Source: Malaya genurostris (lineage: Eukaryota; Arthropoda; Insecta; Diptera; Culicidae). From it: a stretch of DNA of 64,000 nucleotides. The notes beneath the pieces were generated by a model. That model was not told the origin of the DNA. It saw only the letters and a list, made by a program, of their open reading frames with translations, and did not search any database. The translations under genes were made by a program, and so were the position numbers. The stretch lies in contig NC_080571.1 in NCBI RefSeq assembly GCF_030247185.1, positions 39,897,502-39,961,501 of the forward strand, written 5' to 3'. This document shows, one piece after another, positions 33,487-43,764 of the stretch; positions within the stretch are counted from its first letter, which is position 1; each line of letters begins with the position of its first letter.

Positions 33487-33722
33487 CAGCGATGACAGAT
33501 AATAGTAGTATCATTCCCGTAAGTTGGCACTTTTCTCGGAAGCTCTCGCGATGGAAAGCTTTTTTTTTTTGCTCGCCACACAAAACTAGTTCCCGTAGTT
33601 CTGCGTTGATAAATTCAAATTTCCGTAGAAAAAATCCAATTTCCGTAGATTTTGTCTACGGACCCGTAGAAAATCCGCGGATTCGTAGATTTACGGAGAT
33701 TTCCGTAGATCTGGCATCGCTG
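33487..33722 (+). mobile_element. 236-bp MITE with CAGCGATG ends and CCGTAGA array
   Basis: The left end CAGCGATGACAGAT and right end ATCTGGCATCGCTG are inverted versions of each other and resemble the hAT-like ends at 25672 and 34354. About five (C/T)CGTAGA motifs are clustered next to the right end (33623-33712). No matching 8-bp flanks were found, so the copy is older or one edge is altered. Confidence 0.6.
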
Positions 33723-34353
33723 TGCAAATAAAAAAGATCATCATCTCCCGAGCTTCGACGAGAAACGCGAAAATTAAAATATGAACACACACTGCAGTGC
33801 CTTTTTTATTCGAACGCGGAAGCGGTTTGAGATGGTCCGCTGGCAAATTTAAATGTAGATTCTTTTGCTGTACTCAATTGTTGCGTTGAACTGAGTCTAA
33901 TAAAACAAATAGTTCCTTGAATAGTTCAGTATGTTGAACGAGTTTTATTTCGACATATACTCACCTGAAAAATTCTTCAATCTGCAATGGTTTCTGACTT
34001 TTGCACATTGTGTATTTCAAAGATAAACAATAATTTGCATGGGTGCGGTACTCGCAAACCCATTTCACGGCATACAAATACCCATTGTTTGACATCAAAA
34101 CAATAAGTTATCCGAAACGAACGCATACATGCATTTAGTCACTTATACAATTAAGGTTATACTTTTAAATATAATAGTTTCGAATACAGAAAAGCTTTCA
34201 ACTGTAAATGTGTAGACTTATTTTAAAAGTTTTTCTGGTTCAATTTATAAATATTTAAAGACTAAAATTATCTGTCGAATGATAAATACCCGGAATTTCA
34301 GTTGTTTTAATGTTTGCCGAGATTTGGGGGAAAGTCTTTAGCATAGTCTCAAC
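33723..34353. other. intergenic, no gene recognised
   Basis: No coding or repeat signature that I can support. The last 8 bases (GTCTCAAC, 34346-34353) are the left target duplication of the next element. Confidence 0.4.
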
Positions 34354-34658
34354 CAGAGATGCCAGATATTTTCATAGGAAATCTGTATTACTCTCTATAA
34401 AAAATATGTATTCACTAACAAAACTAAATTTCAACAATAAAAGGACGTTAAAAGATATTATTCCAACACATTATGGCTGTAGAATGGGAGATTCAATGAG
34501 ACCAAGACTTTGCTTCTCGTCACTGCAATCAAATACTAATAGATTGCTAATACGAAAAAGTTTTTATTTTGCTTTTTGGGAGATATATATATAAGAAATC
34601 TGTATGCGTGTGTAAAAATCTGTATAATACAGATAAATCTGTATAAATGGCATCTCTG
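34354..34658 (+). mobile_element. 305-bp hAT-like MITE, perfect 8-bp duplication
   Basis: It starts CAGAGATGCCAGAT and ends ATGGCATCTCTG. It is flanked by GTCTCAAC on both sides (34346-34353 and 34659-34666). The right half has repeated AATCTGTAT motifs. It is the same end type as 25672-26324, with a different interior. Confidence 0.85.
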
Positions 34659-34683
34659 GTCTCAACCCAACTGCTGTCTAGTT

Positions 34684-34855
34684 TAGAGTGCCTATAACCA
34701 GAGTGACGAGTTGTCATCCATAATGTTGGCAACAATTCAAAATATCTAATCCGAAATGTTGGCAGTGGGCAGTGTAATTGACAGGTCGTTTGCTCGTTGC
34801 TGGAAGCTGTCATTCCAAACGAACAGCTGTCGTTACTCTGGTTATAGGCACTCTA
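34684..34855 (+). mobile_element. 172-bp MITE with TAGAGTGCCTATAACCAGAGT ends
   Basis: The ends are long inverted repeats (TAGAGTGCCTATAACCAGAG at left, its complement at right). The flanks GTCTAGTT (34676-34683) and GTCTAGTC (34856-34863) match in 7 of 8 bases, consistent with hAT. A relative lies at 56114-56269. Confidence 0.8.
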
Positions 34856-35103
34856 GTCTAGTCCATACATTTGACAGCAGTTGGGGTCGAAACTGGATTG
34901 GGCTTCAAGTGAAAACGCCATAAGTTTCCCTAGGGGGACGACAGATCTATTTTTTTCAAATACAACACGAAAAGTAAATGGAAAGCGAAAAAAACTACAT
35001 ATAACCAAACATCTATATCGATCCGTTTGAAAGCGTTGCTAACCGTGGAAAAAAAAGTCAAAGAACATGCGATCTATTCAAAAGTTTTTGTTACTGTTCT
35101 TGA

Positions 35104-35478
35104 TAGAGATGGGCAAAACAGTTCATTTCCAAGAACCGTTCAGTGATGCAGAGTTCTGTTGAAAGAACTAGTTCTCCAGAGCCGTTCGTTCGTTCTATTC
35201 ATAGTTGGTTTGTTTGTTCAAAGATTAAACGAGAACTTACTTTTGTAAGCTTAAGCGAGAAAAAAAGGTCCCTCGAAGTAGAACTGAGGTTTCGTGACGA
35301 AACTTTCTTATTAGTAACGTTCTTGAAAATAGGTCAAACGAGCTCAAAAAAAACAAAAAAAATATCCCTCGACTTTGAACTGAGGAACTACCGTTCTCGT
35401 AAAAAGAACTCTAGCTCGTTCATTCTTTTAAAAGAACTAGTTCTTTTGAACCGTTCGCGAACGAATTGCCCATCTCTA
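35104..35478 (+). mobile_element. 375-bp hAT-like MITE, perfect 8-bp duplication
   Basis: It starts TAGAGATGGGCAA and ends TTGCCCATCTCTA. It is flanked by GTTCTTGA (35096-35103 and 35479-35486). The interior has repeated GAACTAGTTCTT and GTTCG(C/T)-type palindromes. The ORF at 35143-35496 spans the element and its right flank and is not a gene. Confidence 0.85.
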
Positions 35479-35486
35479 GTTCTTGA

Positions 35487-38387
35487 CAATCACTGAGTGT
35501 CAACATGAAATCGTCAGCAGATTGGAATAATGAAATTATGAATGGTTCAAAAAAAACGTTGAATTCAGTAGATGGGAACGTGAAGTCCCCATATCAAATT
35601 TTTCAATTTATTGTGACCTTTTGAAAGTTTAACCAAAGATATCCCTGTCCCTGTTCCTCTGACGGTCATAATATTTTTAACAATTTGCTGAAAGTAAACT
35701 GATATTGGTTTTGAATTGGTGAAACCGTCATGATCTTAAGTTCCTTAGCACAAAATTTGCTCAGAGCTTGAAGATGTAACAAAACTAAATATTAGTTTAT
35801 GGCATGAATGTTACTCTATTATAAGAATATCTGACCTTTTGAAAATTATCCATTTAAGAACTATTCTGAAATTTGTACCGGTTCCAACATTAAACAGCAT
35901 ATTTGCAAAAGTATACTGACGTTTTCAAAAGTCAGTACCTCGCAGACATTGACGATTAGTTTGAGCATATCATCACACCGATCATAGAAATAACAATGTT
36001 CCGGTAGATTTTCATATTTATTGTTTCGTCGGTAACCCATTTTTTCGCACAGAGAGTTCGAATTAAGTATTGATTTTGTTCAATTCCAATTTTGACATTT
36101 AGGCCGTTCACCAGAGTGTTGTACTAATTCCCGGTAGACTTATTGTTACCGCCAAGTATATTTTCCACCGCATGTTTAGCTGGAAGGAGCTCTCTTCGTT
36201 CTCTGTTTGGACACAACTTAAATTCGATTTTACTGTGATGTTTGGTACCGGAGATCCTCACTTTTATTTCGTGTCGAATTTAAAATTGATTTAATAGTGG
36301 CATGACTGAAAAGAAATTTTGATGAGCCCGGAAGCATATATTGTTAAGTATCTCTTCTCTAAACTCTTCATAATGAAAGTCTTGAAATGCTAGAAGCCAG
36401 GAGTTGAAGCTGTACATGATACCGATTCGATTTTCCAGTTCATTGGTTAACCGGAAGTAACTTCTCTAGATGAGCTGTGTAATTATAAGCACTGGACAAA
36501 AGCGTTGTCTCGATGTTAATGTTAGGATATTGCTCTCTACTCGTCTGAAATAAACCAAATTGGCTTAAGTTTCTAGCTAATATTTACTAAGCTGTAAATA
36601 TTCAACCCAGTCGTGATTTTTCCAATAAGCTTAATTTACACAAGCAAATACTATTATAAACAACGTACAAATCACCATGGTAATGTTTCTAACCCGAAAA
36701 AACTCAAAAGCAAAAGACAACCGATCCAAAACCATCCGTTACTATGCGCAGTAAAGATAAACAAGCGGCTGTAAGAAAAAAAAACGATTTATCCTTTAGG
36801 GTTTGAAGTGAAGTTTTTAAGTGTCATCACAAACGAATTTCCAGACGATCTTTTTTTGGCGCACATCTACGGTCCTCCATGAAACTGGCAACAATGGTGA
36901 AAAACTGGTTGCACTGTTGAGTTCCCATCATCACATTTAGGGCATATTCAGGAGTGTTCTAGTTCTAGATGCATAATTTATGTCAGTTTTAAAATTTAAA
37001 TCTAGAAATTATAACGAAATAAACTGGCAGCCCCAGTAGCGTTTTATCTGTGTTTCAAATATAGAAAAAATAGAACGGCAGTGTATACCAGTTTTAAATT
37101 TGACAGTAGAACTGGTCGAATAAATAAAACTAAAACTGATTGCTGGGGATACGTTTGTTTCAGTTTCATTTACATTATAGACCACCCATATGAATCTTGC
37201 AGCTGCTGAATTTGCTCTTATAACACAAATGTCAAACGGTGAGAACTTTTCGATTCGTTAGCTCATATGTATATATTGAGATTTTATGGTACACTCAATA
37301 TTTTGTTTGTTTTGATGTAATCAGCTAACACCATGATCTCTCGTGTATTTGAATTAATAGCGAAAGGACAGTTTACAGCAGATATAAATTACAGCAGTTA
37401 AATGGGAGCTACAATGTATACTTTTCGCGTTAGAAGTAAAGGTAGCTCGGAAAGCTCGGAATTCCAAGTGCTAACACAGTAGATTTCCGACGTTCCATTA
37501 TGTACTACGAAAAAATCAGAGTAGATTGTATAAATGTTAAAAATCAAAATCTTCAGCATGATGACCTAGCTTTGGATGTCCATTTTTCGTGCTTCTCCGT
37601 TTTTTTCGTTTGGCGATTCGTTTTGCTTATCTTGTTGGTTATTTTTAACAATTGTCTCTTTATATTATGGCATCAAAATGAGTGACAATGTTGACATTTG
37701 ATTCTGCCCTACTCATGGCACATTTTAATCGAAATGATAACAATGCAATTAATCTTGCGCTCCATAAAGCGGTGAGTGCGGTCATTTTAGAAAGTACCGG
37801 GTACGAACCAGATTTTTTTAAATTATTGTAGGCACATACATGTCTTTATTATTTATCTTTGGTGTCATCCCCCTCCATCCCTGTATACTTGGAGAGAAAT
37901 GGGCCTAGCTTGAAACAACTAGACATAATGGTTGAGGTTCAAACTCGTATTGTAATTGAATCAAAATTCACAATTGTTTGTCGCAAGTTTTTGACTAAAG
38001 TTGTCCCATATAAATTTTTCAATTGGTTTCCAATCGTTTGATCATAATCACGAATTAATTAAATGGTAATCGGAATTTCCAAATAGAGAAAGATTTTTTA
38101 GCAGTGTACCGAACTAACACATACTCAAATTGACAAAAGTTCACACCTGGTATACTGTGGTCCGTGATATGGCACGACGGCTGTTCGGAGGAAGACGATC
38201 GTTTTCTTTACGATTTGTGATTGAACTTTTTGTCAAGGCATTGAAGTTGTCTTCAGTACGTCAAGAAGTGCTTACTTTTTTGTTCAATAACAAAGTAATT
38301 AGTGCAAGCAAATTTTCGTGTTGGTTATTCACGATCCACGCAATAGCCATGACAGAGTGACTGCAATTAACAAATATCGGTACCACG
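35487..38387. other. intergenic upstream of the TMEM185 gene
   Basis: About 36835-36930 is an inverted relative of 60250-60360, sharing ACAAACGAATTTCCAGAC and GGCGCACATCTACGGTCCTCC text. A repeat with ACTGGTNNAATAAATAAAAC-like text lies around 36980-37150. ORFs at 37500, 37859 and 38130 have no recognisable domains. The last few hundred bases must include the TMEM185 promoter and 5' UTR. Confidence 0.4.
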
Positions 38388-39811
38388 ATGAATCTGCAAT
38401 CATTGTTTCAAGACTTCAATCCGAGGTAAGTTCATGACGACGTGCTCATTTCGCTTTCTCAGGGTTACTAAAAATAATGAATATCGGAACGAGCGTTTTT
38501 CAAGGTTGCTATCGATCGAAATATCTTGTATGGAATTTCAAAATACAAAGATTTTATATTTTCTTGTTTCAAGTAAATTCGTGGTACATTGCTGTTTGTT
38601 TACATTTACGATTCTGTTCTGCCTTCGGTTGGATGAATTCATTGGTAAGAAACTGCTTCCATTCAATAGTACAGCTAACTAGTTGACTTATCTCACTATA
38701 GATTGGCCATACTGGGTAATATTTGTTCCGCTGTGGATATGGAAAACAGTTGCCACACTTGGAGCAATCGTTGGAGCTGTAGTTTGGTGTCGGTACCCAC
38801 ATTACAGGTAACCATATTCCGTTTTCTTTATTCCGTAAATATTCCCGATTTTCTATTGCAGAGTTGAGGGAGATTCATACTCGCACTTCAAAGCAATGCT
38901 TATATCGTTATCCTTGCATCTTATTTTACTGATGTTCGAACTGCTGGCCTGTGATAGATTAACCTCCGGGCGGCACCTCTGGGTGCTGGTGTTTATTCCG
39001 CTTATCTTCGGTAGCGTCGCTAGCGTGGGAGCTTGCGTTTGGGCCGTCAAGCATGACAGGTCTTTTGAGGTAAATTCATCACTAAGGTATTTGGACTCAG
39101 TATAAAATTCAATCTCTTCCAGTTGGAACTGTTTTGTGCTGTCAACGCTCTCCAATTCGTGTTCCTGCCACTTAAATTAGACGGATTTGTTTCTTGGAGT
39201 TGGGAAGTAGTTTTCGTACCACTCTGGATTGTACTATGTCTCAGCTTAGTAGCCGTACTATACAGTATAATATTTTGCGGAATCCTACTACGAACACCAG
39301 AAGTTTCCTCACAGCAGAAAAAATCCGCCATCAACTCAGCTATTGGCAACTGTGCCACTGTGCTTCCAATTTTGATGTTTCAAGTTTTGCTGGCGGACAA
39401 ACTGGACGAGGACTTGGATTGGCCATTTATCGCAGTGGCTGGACCACTGCTAACGGCATTATTTGTACTGATTTTGCTGAGTTTCAATGCCAAAGGTGGC
39501 AACAAGTGTAAGCAATGTTTTATTATTCATTCAATTAAGCATTCAACGTTGATCATATTTTCATTCACACAGGGTGGTTCGGCATAAGGAAAAATTTCTG
39601 CCAATTCCTTCTGGGTGTACTCCCCTGCTTGCAAGAGTACGGTAACATATCATATCACACGGAAAGTGCTGGGCAAAGTGTTCCTTTGGATACCAGTGTG
39701 CAATTGGACGAGTTTGAAAAGTATGGAAAGAAGGGCAAAAAAGCGCTAAGCAAAAAGAACGACCATCTCAAGCCGGTGGTACCGATCATTAGCATAGATC
39801 TGCCAGACTAG
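38388..39811 (+). CDS. TMEM185: TMEM185-family multi-pass membrane protein, 6 exons
   Basis: Exons: 38388-38425, 38574-38644, 38702-38807, 38862-39069, 39123-39507, 39573-39811, all GT-AG with consistent phases, giving 348 residues (human TMEM185A is about 350). Start MNLQSLFQDFNP is family-typical. Hydrophobic segments repeat through the protein, each with the family motif LRLD/LKLD (ILFCLRLDEFI, FVFLPLKLDGF) or CDR (FELLACDRLTSG), plus VWAVKHDRSFE and the conserved end KGGNKWWFGIRKNFCQFLL and LQEYGNISYH. The C-terminus is Lys-rich, then IISIDLPD. The biochemical function is not established in the family. It probably sits in an internal or plasma membrane with seven or so spans. No anomaly seen. 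Confidence 0.93.
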
Positions 39812-41329
39812 AACAGAAGATTGAACTAATTCAGGGGCTTTACTCTTATCTACGTTTAAATTTGTGAACGCAACTCTAGCACAAATAAGAACGAATCCAT
39901 AACTTTCTAGGAAACTATGCGCCGGTTAAGGGATGAAGGGATTTCGCCGAGATTCTTGAGCGTTGAATTCAAAACTCTCAGCGAGCATTTCGATGCTTCA
40001 AAAATGTGATTGATAATAACTCTTTCATTCATTTGAATTCAAACTCGCCATATTATTTCATATCAGTTTTTTTAAGTATACTATTTCTCAATCGAGAAGC
40101 CGTCATCTCTTTGAAATATTTTACGTTTGGGCCACAACTGCTTAGCTAGTGGTTGCGTAGTATATTTACCTACACATACAAAACATAATCTAATATAAGC
40201 CTATTTATTTAATCTATTAGATTAGTTGATTTTATAAAACAAGATATAGTTTAGAAAATTATGAATTTGTATTCGCAGTCGAATCTACTGATTTCAGGCT
40301 GTTAGTATTCAGTATCAGCATATTAGGGTTGTCAAATTTTACTGCTGCCAATGGAAAATATGTCTTAGGATAGCAAAAAACAGTACTTGCAGCATAATTG
40401 ATGCCTCTTAGGAAAACGAAAAACTATTTGTATGGTAGAATTATGTGATGCAAGAGTAAGCTAAAAAACGATTTAACTGTGAACAATTATTGGGATAGTG
40501 ATTTGTAAATAAAATTGTACGCCAAATGAAAAAGATGTTGAATTGTTCTTTACTTCACAAATTTGTTGTCATTCTTCTTTTGGGTGAATATACACTCTCA
40601 CCCTCTTGTTTACGGCCGTATGCGATACGTTCGAAAGTATGTCAAATTCGCGTTACTGTTTACGTTCGAATCGATCGCAAACTTTCAAACATCGTACATA
40701 TATGAGAACAAAGCAAATCTAACTTAAAACCATCAGTTGTTGATTTGTTTTTTTTTCGTTAATTTCGACCATTCGACGAAGACTTTTGAACGAATCGAAC
40801 AAGCCATTCTTGTTTTCACTTGAATGTGTACGAACGCGATTCCTGTGCAAAAGAAGTATCGGCACGCAGATAGTTTTTTAGAAAGATTCCTAGTATCATA
40901 GAAGTGACGAATGCTACAGAATAAATAAATATCATACTCAAGATCAATTTTATTCAAGTCAGTAAGTAAAATTTTGAAATTAATCTTCGTGCAAAGTCAG
41001 AAAGTCATTGAAAATAGTCAGTCCGATCAATAGTATCTGCGAAAAATATGTTGCATTTATCTGGTAATTTTGTCATGCTTTCGATAGTCTTCTTCTTCTT
41101 CTTCACTTCTGGTGGCGTCACCTCACTTGAGATGACGCCGATTGATGGCACAGCGATTTAGCTATATTGCCAGTTAGCTTTCGTTTATAGTCCAATGGAC
41201 TTTCTTTTCACTGGACTACAAGTGAAACCCTCGCTATGTGACAACGTGGAGTCACCGAAGTACGGATGAAAATCCTTTCTTTCTCGCGAAATACTCGAAT
41301 TTTCACCGCACTAACACGATACGACGTGT
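39812..41329. other. 3' flank of TMEM185 and intergenic DNA
   Basis: No gene recognised. A short (TTC)n run lies at about 41088-41100. Nearby is a GGTGGCGTCACC / GACGCC palindromic stretch of unknown nature (about 41108-41145). Confidence 0.4.
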
Positions 41330-41982
41330 TCACTCGTTGAGGGTTTCACCGGAAGTCCTTTTCGATAGTCTACATATAAAATGAAGCATGTTTACCCATT
41401 GTATATTTTCCATAAAGTACCTAATAAATATGGTAAAATTCGATGCGTAAAAAACTTGGAAGCGCGTATATATTCGAAGGTTCGTTTCAATAACTTTAGT
41501 AGTGAAAGAAGGTAAAATTCGATGTTTAATTTGCCGTTGGACAAAAATGGCAACCCATTCCAGTAAACCTGTCAAATCGATGAACCACATAATGTGGATT
41601 ACTTTTCAATTTGACATTTGGTTCAAGAAAAGTGTCTGTCACAATGGCAATATGAATTTTGTGAACTCTGAGAAAATTATAAAATTCATCTTCACTCGAT
41701 TTTAAAGATCGAGCATTCCAATTTAAAATATTCGAATAATTATTTAACATTACTGTTAAATTTCAAATTCATTATAATATTATTTGCAAATTGCCATCCG
41801 ATTTGAAATGCTTCAAAAAGTGATGAAGTCGAATTCATTCGGATGATCATTTGAAAAATTTGATCTTGTAGGTAGATCATTTTATTTTCAGTTATATCGC
41901 CTAAATCGATTTCATTTGAAAAAGGGAATGGCATTGAAGGAATATTGGTAGGTAAACTGATATTAGAAGCTCTCCAAACCAT
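41330..41982 (-). pseudogene. Jockey-type LINE fragment: ORF1 tail and endonuclease start
   Basis: Minus-strand reading from 41982: VWRASNISLPTNIPSMPFP...AFQIGWQFANNI (probably the end of ORF1). Then from about 41750, ILNWNARSLKSSEDEFYNFL...KIHIAIVTDTFLEP and VVHRFDRFTGMG, the N-terminus of a LINE endonuclease with its NARSL and TETFL-like motifs. After a frameshift near 41590, VQRQIKHRILPSFTTKVIET. The rest of ORF2 is missing. Dead copy. Confidence 0.7.
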
Positions 41983-42085
41983 TATTTTCTCTTCACAGAT
42001 AGTCTGAGTGCGATTGAAGCCATTCGCTCAAACGCTGCTGGCAAAAATTCCTGAATATTATTTTGATCCGGCTTTCGGATCCGGA
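41983..42085 (+). pseudogene. RNase H fragment of a non-LTR element
   Basis: Plus-strand reading IIFSSQIV / FTDSLSAIEAIRSNAAGKNS near 41990-42055 matches the FTDSxSAI core of LINE RNase H domains. Only this short piece is left, and it lies head-on to the LINE fragment at 41330-41982. Confidence 0.5.
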
Positions 42086-42567
42086 AATATAGGGTAAAGT
42101 GTGGTAAAAATTTTATACCAGCACTGAAAAGGGCGACAAACCGTAAAAAAAATTTAAAACGAGCTCAAATCTCCTCCAATTGATAGTTTTTATCAATAGA
42201 CGGTCAAACAAACCGATCTCGGTTATTCTCTCGAGAATCGAAGAAAATTATTATGAAGAATACCACAGTATTATATATGATAGTATGATTGATATGAGAA
42301 AGACACTATTTTTTTAAGAGGGTGGGTAGACACTTTTTGATATTAAAACGAATTTTTACTTGATTTAAATGATCGTGTAGTAACTGTGCGTGCCGCTGCA
42401 ACTAAATTTGAGTTCCGATGTTGACAACCTCAGTTTAGAAAACTGAGTGAACATCTATCTCGTTTCCAATACACTTCATGGCCTTTGGCCTCAGCTTGGT
42501 TAGCGTTTGTTTACAATATTTCCGTAGCTTTTCTCGCGTATTACCCATTTAGTTATTCCTCGAGACG
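42086..42567. other. upstream region of PRPF38A
   Basis: No gene seen. The final 100 bp before the ATG at 42568 likely hold the PRPF38A 5' UTR. No TATA box was recognised, as expected for a housekeeping gene. Confidence 0.4.
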
Positions 42568-43665
42568 ATGGCCAACCGTACAGTGAAAGATGCAAAAAAT
42601 GTGCACGGAACTAACCCACAGTATTTGATTGAAAAAATTATTCGGTCCCGTATTTACGATTCAAAGTACTGGAAAGAGCAATGTTTTGCTCTGACCGCCG
42701 AATTGCTTGTCGATAAGGCGATGGATATTCGATTTCTTGGTGGCGTATTCGGTGGAAACATCAAACCGACGCCGTTTTTGTGCCTCACACTTAAAATGCT
42801 CCAGATTCAGCCCGAAAAGGATATTGTGGTGGAGTTTATCAAGAACGAAGAGTTCAAGTATGTGCGAGCATTGGGAGCGTTTTATTTGAGACTAACCGGC
42901 TCGTCACTGGATTGTTATAAGTATCTGGAACCCCTGTACAACGACAACCGTAAGCTGAGGCGACAGAATCGAATGGGTCACTACGAGCTAGTGCATATGG
43001 ATGAATTTATCGATGATTTGTTGCGGGAAGAGCGAGTGTGTGACATAATTCTACCGAGAATACAGAAGCGGCATGTGTTGGAGGAAAACAATGAGCTCGA
43101 ACCGAAGGTTTCCGCTCTCGATGATGATTTAGACGAGGAAATGCCCAGCGATGACGAAAATCTCGAAGAAATAGCGGAAGCATTGAAAGCTAAAGAGAAG
43201 GAGAAAAAGCTGGAAACCATCAAAATTAGGGAAAGTAAACGGGAACGGTCGGTATCCAGAGAGCGCCAACTTGAAAAATCCAAAGACTCCGGAACGCACC
43301 GGGATCGCGGGCAGGAACGGTATCGTGATTATGATAGAGGAAGGGACAGGGAACGGGATTACGATAAAAGAGAGTAAGTCTACAATAAAATTAATCGTTG
43401 AATCATGGGTAAAATTATTGGTTGTAGGCCAGCAACGGATCACCGTTACAAGGAGCGAGAGGCACGGGAGAAGGATCGCGATCGCCAACGGCGACATGAG
43501 CGGGAACGGATAGACGAACGGGATCGAGATCGACGTCATGGCGATCGAGATCGGGAACGGGATCGTGAACGCGACAGAGATCGAGACCACCGAGAGAGAG
43601 ACTACGAGCGAAATCGAGACCGGGACTACGATCGTGAACGAGACTACGATCGACGTAGACGCTAG
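42568..43665 (+). CDS. Prp38: pre-mRNA-splicing factor 38A (PRPF38A), 2 exons
   Basis: PRP38 is part of the U4/U6.U5 tri-snRNP and is needed for spliceosome activation in the nucleus. Exons 42568-43373 and 43428-43665 (intron 54 bp, GTAAGT...TTGTAG) give 347 residues, somewhat longer than human PRPF38A (312). Residues 1 to about 180 form the PRP38 domain: MANRTVKDAKNVHGTNPQYL, FGGNIKPTPFLCLTLKMLQI, YVRALGAFYLRLTG and YKYLEPLYNDNRKLR. Then comes an acidic stretch (DDDLDEEMPSDDENLEE) and an Arg/Asp/Glu repeat tail (RDRERDRE, RDYDRERDYD). The low-complexity tail produces long spurious ORFs in other frames. Convergent with WDR3, stop codons 99 bp apart. Confidence 0.95.
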
Positions 43666-43764
43666 CCTAGCAAGTAGAATAGACCTTTACTGCAACAACA
43701 ACAAAAAACGAGTGCTTTTATTGTGTTGAAGAATGTTCGGTAAATTCCGAAAATTTTATTGTAA

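Noticed and set aside
35143..35496. 117-codon ORF spanning a hAT-like MITE
   Set aside because: It crosses the element's right border and target duplication and is made of palindromic GAACTAGTTC units.
43129..43590. 153-codon minus ORF opposite PRPF38A
   Set aside because: It is the mirror of the Arg/Asp/Glu repeat tail and has no support of its own.
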